Shown here: one piece after another, positions 32,235 to 39,988 of the stretch
Layout: every line of letters begins with the position of its first letter
Position numbering within the stretch: the first letter of the stretch is position 1
Source: Phycisphaerales bacterium UBA3190
GTDB lineage: Bacteria > Planctomycetota > Phycisphaerae > Phycisphaerales > UBA1924
Direction of reading: 5' to 3'
DNA length: 57,927 nt
Assembly (NCBI GenBank): GCA_002364005.1
Contig: DEXG01000003.1
Span: 40,303 to 98,229, forward strand
Made by a program: the position numbers and the translations under genes
The notes under the pieces: generated by a model
What the model saw: the letters and a program-made list of their open reading frames with translations, nothing else
What the model was told of the DNA's origin: nothing
Database searches by the model: none

Positions 32235-32276
32235 GCGTGCGGTGATCGCACGCATGGTCTTTCCGGCGTGAGCCGG
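32235..32276 (+). promoter_or_regulatory. Two GUGA-loop hairpins before rpsM
   Basis: GCGTGCG/CGCACGC (32235-32253, loop GTGAT) and CCGGC/GCCGG (32263-32276, loop GTGA) are perfect stems in the 87-bp gap between rpmJ and rpsM. The ribosome site AGGAG follows directly. No T-run is present, so they are not terminators. Confidence 0.5.
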
Positions 32277-32292
32277 TGACAGGAGCGAAGCA

Positions 32293-32670
32293 GTGCCCCG
32301 TATTGCAGGTGTCGACATCCCAGAGCGCAAGAAGGTTTACTATTCACTGCAGTACATTCATGGGGTTGGCCCCAAGTACGCAGCGGACATTCTTGCTGAG
32401 GCGAAGATCAGTCCTGACACTCGTGCCAACGAGCTTTCAGAAACCGATGTCTCGCAGCTCAACACCATCATCGACAACGGCTTCCTCGTAGAGGGTGCCC
32501 TCCGTCGTCAGGTGCAGCAGAACATCCAGCGTCTGCGTGAGATCCGCTCGTACCGTGGTGACCGCCATCGCGCTGGTCTTCCCACCCGTGGCCAACGCAC
32601 CCGCTGTAACGCTCGCACCCGTAAGGGGCGCGCCAAGACCGTGGCAGGCAAGAAGGGCGTGAAGGGCTAA
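32293..32670 (+). CDS. rpsM: 30S ribosomal protein S13
   Basis: A 125-residue S13 in the 30S head: PRIAGVDIPERKKVYYSLQ, YIHGVGPKYAADIL, GALRRQVQQNIQRLREIRSY and the tail HRAGLPTRGQRTRCNARTRKG. The start is GTG at 32293 with AGGAGCG upstream. It heads the alpha-operon part together with rpsK. Confidence 0.96.
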   Translation: MPRIAGVDIPERKKVYYSLQYIHGVGPKYAADILAEAKISPDTRANELSETDVSQLNTIIDNGFLVEGALRRQVQQNIQRLREIRSYRGDRHRAGLPTRGQRTRCNARTRKGRAKTVAGKKGVKG

Positions 32671-32747
32671 GCGACCTCCGCTGGCCCTGTGTGCTTCGCC
32701 GACATGTGTTGGCGTCGCGCGACATTTCAATAAACCAAGCATCGCAA

Positions 32748-32788
32748 GGTTCCAGCCCGCTGCCCAGAAGGCAACGGGATATGGAACC
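32748..32788 (+). promoter_or_regulatory. Long imperfect hairpin before rpsK
   Basis: GGTTCCA (32748-32754) pairs with TGGAACC (32782-32788), CCCG (32756-32759) with CGGG (32775-32778), and TGCC (32761-32764) with GGCA (32770-32773), giving a 41-nt stem-loop with 15 pairs. The rpsK ribosome site AGGAG starts three bases later. Candidate translational control element. Confidence 0.5.
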
Positions 32789-32805
32789 GCCAGGAGCGAG
32801 ATTCA

Positions 32806-33183
32806 ATGGCGAAGAAGACAAAGAAAGTACGCAAGGGCGTTGTACGCGGCGTGGCCCACATCAAGGCAACCCACAACAACACCATCATCACCGTCACCGA
32901 TACCAACGGCGAGACACTCGCCTGGGACTCGGCCGGCACCATCGGCTTCAAGGGCGCTCGCAAGTCGACTCCCTTCGCTGCGACCCGTGCGGGTGAGCAG
33001 TGTGGCCAGAAGGTCCGCAAGATGGGGATGAACGAGATCGAGGTCAAGATCACCGGCGCCGGCGCCGGTCGTGAGAACGCCGTCTCGGGCCTTGCTTCGA
33101 CCGGGCTCCGCGTCACCGCTATCGAGGACCACACCCCGGTCCCGCACAACGGCTGCCGCCCGCCCAAGAAGCGTCGCGTCTGA
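32806..33183 (+). CDS. rpsK: 30S ribosomal protein S11
   Basis: A 125-residue S11 at the platform: VVRGVAHIKATHNNTIITVTD, LAWDSAGTIGFKGARKSTPF, GPGAGRENA-like GAGAGRENAVSGL and the end HNGCRPPKKRRV. Standard length. rpsD (S4), which often follows, is absent; a terminator comes next, then rpoA. Confidence 0.96.
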   Translation: MAKKTKKVRKGVVRGVAHIKATHNNTIITVTDTNGETLAWDSAGTIGFKGARKSTPFAATRAGEQCGQKVRKMGMNEIEVKITGAGAGRENAVSGLASTGLRVTAIEDHTPVPHNGCRPPKKRRV

Positions 33184-33195
33184 TATGAATCATTC

Positions 33196-33230
33196 ACACC
33201 CACGCGTTGAAAGACGCATGGGTGTTTTTC
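33196..33230 (+). terminator. Terminator or attenuator between rpsK and rpoA
   Basis: ACACCCA-c-GCGT (33196-33207) pairs with ACGC-a-TGGGTGT (33214-33225), 11 pairs with one mismatch, followed by TTTTT. It has full intrinsic-terminator form within what is normally one operon. Confidence 0.7.
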
Positions 33231-33253
33231 GTGCTCGGCATGGAAAGAAAGGA

Positions 33254-33320
33254 CGACGCGGGCAGCAAGCGCGTCGGACCTGTGAGCCAAGATCGAGCGT
33301 TGAGTCGGTTCAAGAGAACC
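33254..33320 (+). promoter_or_regulatory. Two hairpins in the rpoA leader
   Basis: CGACGCG/CGCGTCG (33254-33276) and GGTTC/GAACC (33307-33320) are perfect stems between the terminator and the rpoA ribosome site GAGGAG. They could stabilise a processed rpoA transcript or control its translation. Confidence 0.4.
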
Positions 33321-33345
33321 ACCACTTGCTGAGGAGATCAACGAC

Positions 33346-34353
33346 ATGCGTGTACGCTGGCGTGGATTAGAACTGCCGTCCAAGGTCGTCGCCGACCCCA
33401 AGTTCACCGCAGACACCTTCGGTCGCTTTACCGTGGAGCCGTTTGAACGCGGCATGGGTACGACCGTTGGCAACTCGCTGCGGCGGATCCTGCTCTCGTC
33501 GCTCGAGGGTGCATCCGTTACGGCCATCAAGATCAAGGGTGTCGAGCACGAGTTCACCAGCATGCCCGGCGTGCTGGAAGATACCACCGACATCGTCCTG
33601 AACATCAAGAACCTCATCGTCAAGCTCGAGGGTGATGAACCCCGCGTGATGAAGCTCGCGGCTCAGGGCCCGGGCGAGGTGACCGCCGACCTCATCGAGG
33701 CCGACACCAATGTCACCATCGTCAACAAGGACCTGGTCATCGCGACCCTGACCGAAGAGATCCCATTCGAGATGGAGATCCATGTCGGCAAGGGGCGTGG
33801 CTATGTCCCCGCTTCCGAGCAGTACGGCCGCAACGACGAGCAGGAGATCGGGCTCATCCCGGTCGATGCCATCTACTCACCCGTGCAGCGCGTGCGTTAC
33901 TCGGTCGAAGATACCCGCGTCGGTATGAAGACCAACTACGACAAGCTCACGATCGAGATCTGGACCGACGGCACGACCAACCCAGAGATGGCCATGGTCG
34001 AAGCCGCCAAGATCCTGCGTAAGCACCTCAACCCGTTCATCCAGTACTTTGATCTGGGTGAAGAGCGGGTCTCGGAGAACGCCGCGGCAGCCGCTGGCGT
34101 CGACGAGGAACTGATCCGCAAGCTCAACATGCCGATCGAACAACTCGATCTTTCGGTGCGTGCGAGCAACTGCCTCGAATCAGCACGGATCGACACGGTC
34201 GCACAGCTGGTCACCAAGACCGAGCAGGAACTGCTCAAGCTGCGTTCGTTCGGTCGCACCTCGCTGCGTGAGGTCAAGCGGAAGCTGCTCGACATCGAGC
34301 TCGACCTTGGTATGGAACTGCCCGAGGGCTACAACGCCGCGGGCGTGAACTGA
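33346..34353 (+). CDS. rpoA: DNA-directed RNA polymerase subunit alpha
   Basis: A 335-residue alpha subunit. The N-terminal assembly domain has FGRFTVEPFERGMGTTVGNS and LRRILLSSLEGASVTAIKI; the C-terminal domain has LDLSVRASNCLESARIDTV and LRSFGRTSLREVKRKL, which contacts UP elements and activators. Full length. It is preceded by a terminator and hairpins, so its expression may be set apart from S13-S11. Confidence 0.97.
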   Translation: MRVRWRGLELPSKVVADPKFTADTFGRFTVEPFERGMGTTVGNSLRRILLSSLEGASVTAIKIKGVEHEFTSMPGVLEDTTDIVLNIKNLIVKLEGDEPRVMKLAAQGPGEVTADLIEADTNVTIVNKDLVIATLTEEIPFEMEIHVGKGRGYVPASEQYGRNDEQEIGLIPVDAIYSPVQRVRYSVEDTRVGMKTNYDKLTIEIWTDGTTNPEMAMVEAAKILRKHLNPFIQYFDLGEERVSENAAAAAGVDEELIRKLNMPIEQLDLSVRASNCLESARIDTVAQLVTKTEQELLKLRSFGRTSLREVKRKLLDIELDLGMELPEGYNAAGVN

Positions 34354-34361
34354 AGAAGCGA

Positions 34362-34406
34362 CGGGCACGCTCTGCCCGGTTTGAATAGCGACGCGGTGAG
34401 CGCGTC
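34362..34406 (+). promoter_or_regulatory. Two hairpins before rplQ
   Basis: CGGGC/GCCCG (34362-34378) and GACGCG/CGCGTC (34390-34406, loop GTGAG) fill the 73-bp rpoA-rplQ gap. The second repeats the GTGA-loop design seen before rpsM. The rplQ ribosome site GAAGGGA follows. Confidence 0.45.
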
Positions 34407-34426
34407 AGAATCGAAGGGATAAAGCC

Positions 34427-35107
34427 ATGCGTCACAGAAAAGCCGGCTTTAAGTTGGGAAGAACCGCGGCTCATCGTCAGGCGATGCTGCGCAACATGGC
34501 GGCCAGTCTCTTTGAGCACGGCCAGATCACCACGACCGTGCCCAAGGCCAAGGCCTTGCAGCCGTTCGTTGAGAAGATCGTGACCAAGGCCAAGCGGGGT
34601 GACTTGCACGCCCGCCGTCAGGTCGTCTCGATGCTCGGGCGTGATCGCAACGCCTTCGCCTGGTCGTACATCGCCAAGAACGCGACCGACGAGGAACGCG
34701 AATCTGTTGAAGAACAGCGCGACTTCGTCGAGGGCTTCTTCGATATCCCCGATATCGAGGAGATCGAGCGCAACCGCTACGGCGAGCTGCGTAAGGCCCC
34801 CAAGCTCGTGCGTCACATCTTCGAGAATGTCGCACCACGCTTCGAGGACCGTGCCGGTGGTTACACCCGCATCGTCAAGCTCGGGCGTCACCGTCTGGGC
34901 GACGCGGCTGAGATCTGCGTGATCCAGTTCGTCGGCAACGAAGAGGGCCCCGAGATCGGTGGGCACCCATCGGGTCGTCGCCGTCAGGCCGACAAGCGCA
35001 CCGCGTTCGCTGCCAAGCTCCGCAAGGAGACCGCCAAGCAGGAAGCCCCCGCGGCGACCGCAGAGGCCAGCACGGACGCAGGCGAAGAAGCCAAGGGCGA
35101 CGAGTAA
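34427..35107 (+). CDS. rplQ: 50S ribosomal protein L17, enlarged form
   Basis: A 226-residue L17, nearly twice the usual 120-130. It opens MRHRKAGFKLGRTAAHRQAM and LRNMAASLFEHGQITTTVPKAK, and ends its core with FENVAPRFEDRAGGYTRIVK-LGRHRLGDAAE. Between these lies an insertion of about 45 residues, rich in Glu and Asp, and after the core an Ala/Glu/Lys tail of about 40 residues. It closes the cluster; a strong terminator follows. Confidence 0.95.
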   Translation: MRHRKAGFKLGRTAAHRQAMLRNMAASLFEHGQITTTVPKAKALQPFVEKIVTKAKRGDLHARRQVVSMLGRDRNAFAWSYIAKNATDEERESVEEQRDFVEGFFDIPDIEEIERNRYGELRKAPKLVRHIFENVAPRFEDRAGGYTRIVKLGRHRLGDAAEICVIQFVGNEEGPEIGGHPSGRRRQADKRTAFAAKLRKETAKQEAPAATAEASTDAGEEAKGDE

Positions 35108-35132
35108 TCACGCCCCATGATTCGACTCCACG

Positions 35133-35159
35133 ACCCCGCTCAACCGAGCGGGGTTTTTT
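35133..35159 (+). terminator. Terminator at the end of the ribosomal cluster
   Basis: CCCCGCT (35134-35140) pairs with AGCGGGG (35147-35153), followed by TTTTTT. Classic intrinsic terminator. Confidence 0.9.
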
Positions 35160-35209
35160 CTTGACCAGCCCCAACGCACGAATCGTGCATAGTGAGACTA
35201 CGATCGACC

Positions 35210-36253
35210 ATGAGCATGCTTGACGCACTGAACGAGATCGAAACCAACGCGCTCGACGCGCTGACACGGGTGAACGATGCCGAAACGCTCGAGGCGTGGC
35301 GCATCGAGTACATCGGGACCAAGGGCAAGATCCGGGGCGTGATGCCCATGATGAAGGATGTACCCAAGGACCAGAAAGCCGCGATCGGTAAACGACTCAA
35401 TGAGGTCAAGACCTCGCTCGAGAACGGGTTCAAGGCCAAGCAGTCCGACCTGGGATCAGGCGGCGGCTCCGGTTCGACCGGCCCCGCGTTGGACCTGACC
35501 GAGCCCGGGGTGATCGATACCCACAGCGTGGGCAAGGAGCACATCATCACCCGTGTGCGTGGTGAGCTGGTCGAGATCTTCGCCCGCTTGGGCTTTGAGG
35601 TTGCCCAGGGCCCGGAGCTTGAGGACGACGAGCACAACTTCGTCAAGCTCAACATCCCCGACGCCCACCCCGCGCGTGACCCGATCGATAACTTCTATGT
35701 CGATAACCCCAACGAGGTCGATACGCCGCGCATGCTGCGGAGCCAGACTTCGACGGTGCAGATCCGGACGATGGAGAAGGCGGTCGCGGAGGGTTCGGGC
35801 CCACCAATCAAGATCGTCTCACCCGGGCGTGTCTACCGCCCCGACACGGTCGACGCGACGCACAGCTTTATGTTCCACCAGATCGAGGGGCTTTACATCG
35901 ACAAGGGCGTCTCGATGAGCGACCTGATGAGCACCCTGCTCCAGTTCGCCCGCGCGTACTTTGGCGAGGATGCCGATGTGCGCCTCCGTCCCAGCTTCTT
36001 CCCCTTCACCGAGCCCAGCGCCGAGTTCGACATGATGATCGCCCTCAAGCCCGGCACCGACCCGAGCTGGATCGAACTGGGCGGCTGCGGCATGGTTGAC
36101 CCCAATGTGCTCCGGGCCTGCGGGATCAACCCCGAAGAGTACACCGGATTTGCCTTCGGCTTCGGCATCGAACGCATCGCCATGGGCAAGTACGGGATCC
36201 CCGATATCCGCATGCTCTTCGAAAACGACATCCGCTTCCTTCAGCGGGTGTAA
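35210..36253 (+). CDS. pheS: Phenylalanine-tRNA ligase alpha subunit
   Basis: A 347-residue PheS. The N-terminal coiled-coil arm is followed by the class II core: IITRVRGELVEIFARLGFEV, the motif 2 region TSTVQIRTMEK, SPGRVYRPDTVDATHSFMFHQ (split) and motif 3 FAFGFGIERIAMGKYGIPDIR (split). Start ATG at 35210 is preferred over 35192; no ribosome site is visible at either. pheT is not adjacent, so the beta subunit is encoded elsewhere. Confidence 0.95.
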   Translation: MSMLDALNEIETNALDALTRVNDAETLEAWRIEYIGTKGKIRGVMPMMKDVPKDQKAAIGKRLNEVKTSLENGFKAKQSDLGSGGGSGSTGPALDLTEPGVIDTHSVGKEHIITRVRGELVEIFARLGFEVAQGPELEDDEHNFVKLNIPDAHPARDPIDNFYVDNPNEVDTPRMLRSQTSTVQIRTMEKAVAEGSGPPIKIVSPGRVYRPDTVDATHSFMFHQIEGLYIDKGVSMSDLMSTLLQFARAYFGEDADVRLRPSFFPFTEPSAEFDMMIALKPGTDPSWIELGGCGMVDPNVLRACGINPEEYTGFAFGFGIERIAMGKYGIPDIRMLFENDIRFLQRV

Positions 36254-36260
36254 ATCGCTC

Positions 36261-36269
36261 TGGTATACT
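36261..36269 (+). promoter_or_regulatory. Extended -10 promoter of the membrane-protein gene
   Basis: TGGTATACT matches an extended -10 element (TG-n-TATACT, hexamer 36264-36269). No good -35 is present. It lies 29 bases before the ATG at 36298. Confidence 0.5.
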
Positions 36270-36297
36270 CCCAATACACACGCACTAGGGGTACACC

Positions 36298-36915
36298 ATG
36301 AGCGAGCAGGAATTCGAACAAGAGACAGTTGAAGTTGAGCAGTGGGAGACCGCTGAGGTGGTTCTGCGTCCCAGGTGGCCCAAGGTCATTGGGATCATCT
36401 CCATCGTGTGGGCATCCATCGGCCTGGCCTGCGGCGGGATCGGCCTGCTGTTCCTTCCATTCGCCAGCTCACTGATGTCCATGGGGCTGCAGGAAGGGGA
36501 GCCGGTCCCGTACGGGCTCGTCTCCAAGCCGGCTGATTACGCGATCGCAGGGCTCGGTTTTCTCTTTGCGCTGCTGCTGCTCTTTGCGGGCATCGCCTGT
36601 GTTTCCCACCGCCCCGTGACCCGGGTGATGCACCTGGTCTACGGGCTGGCCGCGATCCCCATGTCGCTGTGGTCCTACATGAATCAGATGCACAAGAACG
36701 AGCTGAACGCTCAGTGGGCCAAAGAGTTCCCCAACAGCGAGATGGCGCAGGGCTTCGACCCGGCCCAGAACCCGGCCGCCGCAGCCGGGGAGCTGATCGG
36801 GCTCGTGATCCTGATCGTGTTTGGCTTTGGCATCCCGCTCTTTTATCTGATCTGGTTCGGCTTGGTCAAAACCAAGCCAGAGCAGATCACCGGCGGCGAC
36901 GAGGGCGTCTACTGA
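36298..36915 (+). CDS. Membrane protein of unknown function
   Basis: A 205-residue protein with an acidic N-terminal segment, a basic RPRWPKV stretch and about four membrane helices: IGIISIVWASIGLACGGIGL, AGLGFLFALLLLFAGIACV, a helix at VYGLAAIPMSLWSYM, and LIGLVILIVFGFGIPLFYLI. I do not recognise a family. It has its own promoter and terminator, so it is a single-gene unit. Confidence 0.7.
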   Translation: MSEQEFEQETVEVEQWETAEVVLRPRWPKVIGIISIVWASIGLACGGIGLLFLPFASSLMSMGLQEGEPVPYGLVSKPADYAIAGLGFLFALLLLFAGIACVSHRPVTRVMHLVYGLAAIPMSLWSYMNQMHKNELNAQWAKEFPNSEMAQGFDPAQNPAAAAGELIGLVILIVFGFGIPLFYLIWFGLVKTKPEQITGGDEGVY

Positions 36916-36942
36916 GCATCCAGCCCGATCATCCAATCCAGA

Positions 36943-36971
36943 AAAACACCCCGCGAATCGCGGGGTGTTTT
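36943..36971. terminator. Bidirectional terminator
   Basis: AAAACACCCCGCG and CGCGGGGTGTTTT are perfect arms around a 3-base loop, with A- and T-runs on the two sides. It serves both the membrane-protein gene and the convergent amylase gene. Confidence 0.9.
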
Positions 36972-36995
36972 CATGTGTGGGTTCAACCGGTTCGG

Positions 36996-39758
36996 TCAGG
37001 GGCAGCCGGCGCTGAAGGCACTCAGGAAGGCACTGACATCGAAGAAGTTGTACTGCCCGTCGCCGTTGAGATCAGCGCTGGCGTCCTGCGTCGAGAAGGC
37101 GCTGAGGAAGGCGCTGACATCGAAGAAGTTCAGCATCCCGTCGTTGGTGAAATCAGCCGGGCAGGAGGTGCCAAGGGTGACCGTCTCGGTGAGCACATTG
37201 GTATTGCCCGAGTCTTCGACGGCCACGACCGTCACGGTATTGGCACCGGGTTGGAGGACGCTGTCGAAGCTCTTGGTATATGTGTAGCGGTCGTAGGGCG
37301 TGGCCTGGTTGAGGGTGGTGAGCATGCTCAGCGGGTCCTCACCGGCTTGGAGGTTCAGGAACATGTACACCGAGCGGGTTGTGCGATCGAGCGCGTTGAC
37401 CACGAACTCAGGGCGGTCATCGTCGGTCACCAGCCCGGCCTGCTCCAACTCGATGGCCGGCGGCTCACGGTCGATGTACACCACCTTGCGGACTTCCCGG
37501 AAGATCGGTGTGGTCCCCGATGGGCGGTGGCGGAAGGCGATCACGCTGAGGTAGTGGAATCCCTCGCTCATCTGCGTGGCGTCGATCTCCTGTCGGTAGA
37601 GCCCGAACGAGTTGCCCGAGTCGTAGAGGGGGGACTTGAGGGTGGTGAACTCTTCGTAGCCGCCGATGACCGATGAGGTCGTGGGGATGTCGGGCGTGCC
37701 GTTGCCGTTGTAGTCTTTGTTGCGCTGGTCGAACGCGAAGAGTGCGTTGTCATCGGTGTTCGGGTCCAGCGGGTCGCCCGCTGTCGTTTCGAGCCGGATC
37801 TCGAACGAATCGTCGGTAATGACTGTGGCGGTGCTGAGGCGCTGGATGAAGTCGGGGAAGCTGGCCGGATCGGGGTCGATGGTGCCGTCGGCGCCGATGA
37901 AGGTGACCTCGGCTTCCGGGAGTGATTCGGCATAGATGAGGTAGCCCTTGCCGTGCTCGGAGGAGCCGGTGGTGTTGTTGGGCACGGTCAGCGTGACCGA
38001 GCCGCCCGCACCGACCACGATGGTCTCGGGGATCGCGTCGCTCGGGTCGATGGCCGGATCGGCGGCATTGCCTGTCATCTCGTGCAGGCGTGTCCCCTGT
38101 GGATATGAGGTGCTGACCGTGACATTCAGTGTCCCCGAATCGAAGCGGTCGTTGACCGCAACGAGGCAGTTTGCTTGGTTGTTCAACGCACGCTCGTAGA
38201 CGAGCACATCGCTGATGTTGGTATTGAGCTGGAAGTACTGCCCGTAGCCGACTTGGTTGCGAAGATGCATCAGGGTGGTGATGGTCTCGTCGATCGTCTG
38301 GGTTGCCGGATCCCAGCCCAATGCCGAGGGGTTCCCCTCGCGCGGGTAGAACCCGCCGGTTCGGGGGATTTGTCGACCGTTGTGGTAGACGATCGAGCGT
38401 CCCGGTCGCATCAGCGTGTAGGCGAGCATCTGGTAGCCCTGCTGACGGGCGGTGGGGAGTGGGGGCATGGACGAGCCGGTGCCGGCCGTCCCGTTGTCAT
38501 GGGAGAAGACATGGTTGACGCCCATGGAGCCGTTGATGATGCCGTCGTCTGCGAAGTCGAGATGGCCCGAATCGGTGCTGGCGTTGATGTTCGCCCATGA
38601 GCCGAAGCCACCCGCGTTGAGCAGGTCACGCAATCGGGCGGCACCCTGCAGGTCGAGGGCGTCGCGATTGGCGAACGAGTCCTTTCGGATCTGGTTGTTG
38701 AGGATGTCGAAGTTGCCCGTGACATTCTCGCCGAAGCTGAATGGGTTGACCTTGTTGCCCGTCGCGGGCGAGGTGCGGGTCATGTGCACGGCACTGTCAA
38801 AGAACCCGTCCCAGAACCACGATGGCACATGCTTGTGCGCATCGAGCCGGAACCCGTCCACGCCCTGCACTTCGACCATCCACTGGGCCCAGCGCATGAG
38901 CATCCCGGTGCCGTTGTCCGCGACAGGGTCACCCGCCAACGGGTTACTGGTGTTGTACGGGTAGCGGGTGAAACTGGTTGCGCCCGGGTTCCGTGAGGTG
39001 CCGGGGTTGCTGACGATGTTCGGGGAGAGGACCTGGTCCGGGTAGAAGCGTGCGTTGTTCGGATCGGGCTTATTCCAGATGGTTCCGGCGGGGATGTTGA
39101 GCGGGTTGCCCTCTTCCACGGGCTGGCGGATGAAGGTGTTGTTGCTCTCTTGGGCGATGTCCACGAGGGCCACGAGGTCGCCATTGTGCAGGTCGTAGCG
39201 TGCACCGCCCGGGTCCTCGGACTGGAGGTACCCGGACGCCACGCCGTTGTGGAAGTCACCCCAGTCATCGGTGGGCTGCTTGTCGCGTGGTGGGTCCTCG
39301 CGGGGGATCCAGAACCCCGGGTAGCCGCCCTGGGCCAGGAAGGCGTCGGACTCGGTGCGACCGCCGTTGTGGTTGAAGATCGCGTCGATGTAGACTTCGC
39401 CATTGGCGATGTGCAGCTCGTCGATCATGGCCTTGAAGGTGGCCTCGGTGCCGTAGGTCGTGCGGGCACGGGATGAGGAGAAGCTCAGCAGCGGGGGCTG
39501 CCCGAGGTCGAAGCGGTTGAACGGGTCGTAGCCCGGGCTGTGGAAGGATGAGACGGAGACCGGAGGGAGCCAGACAGCGTCGTAGCCCGCGAGGAAGAAG
39601 TCGGGGACGCGTCGCTCGATGTCGTCCCACTCGGTCTCAAACCATTGCAGGTAGTTCTGGGAGGTCTGTCCTTGGGCGACGCCACCCGCCAGACCGATCA
39701 GGGTGGAGCAGGCGATCAGGGCGGGACGCAGTGGTAATGCATGGAGCTTGGTGTTCAT
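36996..39758 (-). CDS. Secreted GH13 alpha-amylase with C-terminal dockerin-like repeats
   Basis: A 920-residue exported alpha-amylase family enzyme. The signal peptide (LRPALIACSTLIGLAGGVAQ) is followed by the GH13 barrel with AVWLPPVS, region I YIDAIFNHNGG, region II GFRLDAHKHVP (nucleophile Asp), a FSFGENVTG block for the acid Glu and region IV VFSHDNGT. Beta-sandwich domains follow. The last 55 residues hold two copies of an N-x-FFDVSAFLSAF repeat with calcium-type DGxLN loops and end SAGCP, a dockerin-like tail of the kind I recall as GC-type in Phycisphaerales. ATG at 39758 opens the signal peptide. It should cleave alpha-1,4-glucans outside the cell or in the periplasm. Confidence 0.9.
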   Translation of the reverse strand: MNTKLHALPLRPALIACSTLIGLAGGVAQGQTSQNYLQWFETEWDDIERRVPDFFLAGYDAVWLPPVSVSSFHSPGYDPFNRFDLGQPPLLSFSSSRARTTYGTEATFKAMIDELHIANGEVYIDAIFNHNGGRTESDAFLAQGGYPGFWIPREDPPRDKQPTDDWGDFHNGVASGYLQSEDPGGARYDLHNGDLVALVDIAQESNNTFIRQPVEEGNPLNIPAGTIWNKPDPNNARFYPDQVLSPNIVSNPGTSRNPGATSFTRYPYNTSNPLAGDPVADNGTGMLMRWAQWMVEVQGVDGFRLDAHKHVPSWFWDGFFDSAVHMTRTSPATGNKVNPFSFGENVTGNFDILNNQIRKDSFANRDALDLQGAARLRDLLNAGGFGSWANINASTDSGHLDFADDGIINGSMGVNHVFSHDNGTAGTGSSMPPLPTARQQGYQMLAYTLMRPGRSIVYHNGRQIPRTGGFYPREGNPSALGWDPATQTIDETITTLMHLRNQVGYGQYFQLNTNISDVLVYERALNNQANCLVAVNDRFDSGTLNVTVSTSYPQGTRLHEMTGNAADPAIDPSDAIPETIVVGAGGSVTLTVPNNTTGSSEHGKGYLIYAESLPEAEVTFIGADGTIDPDPASFPDFIQRLSTATVITDDSFEIRLETTAGDPLDPNTDDNALFAFDQRNKDYNGNGTPDIPTTSSVIGGYEEFTTLKSPLYDSGNSFGLYRQEIDATQMSEGFHYLSVIAFRHRPSGTTPIFREVRKVVYIDREPPAIELEQAGLVTDDDRPEFVVNALDRTTRSVYMFLNLQAGEDPLSMLTTLNQATPYDRYTYTKSFDSVLQPGANTVTVVAVEDSGNTNVLTETVTLGTSCPADFTNDGMLNFFDVSAFLSAFSTQDASADLNGDGQYNFFDVSAFLSAFSAGCP

Positions 39759-39988
39759 TGGTAGATTCCAGTCAGTCTGTTGGCTGGGGGGAAGGTGCAC
39801 AGTTCATACCGGTTCGGTGCTACCATTATCGCCGAATCCGCGTGAAATATGAACACGCTTTCGTGGGATTCCGATGGATTATCGCCTCTTTTGGGGTGTA
39901 GTTCTGGTAAAGTCCTGTAACAAGGCCAACGCACTTTCGTAAACATCCGTTCGAGGTCCTCGACCGCCTCAAAGCCCTGGAGAGCCCG
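39759..39988. promoter_or_regulatory. Divergent promoter region between the amylase and alpha-glucosidase genes
   Basis: A 230-bp AT-richer gap that must hold promoters for both genes. A small palindrome CACG-cttt-CGTG is at 39854-39865, and a related ACTTTCGTAA string occurs near 39932. They may be operators but no regulator gene is nearby. No clear -35/-10 pair was found. Confidence 0.3.

Noticed and set aside
39854..39865. CACG-cttt-CGTG palindrome as a LacI-type operator
   Set aside because: Only four-base arms, and no regulator gene is in the window; listed only as part of the divergent gap.
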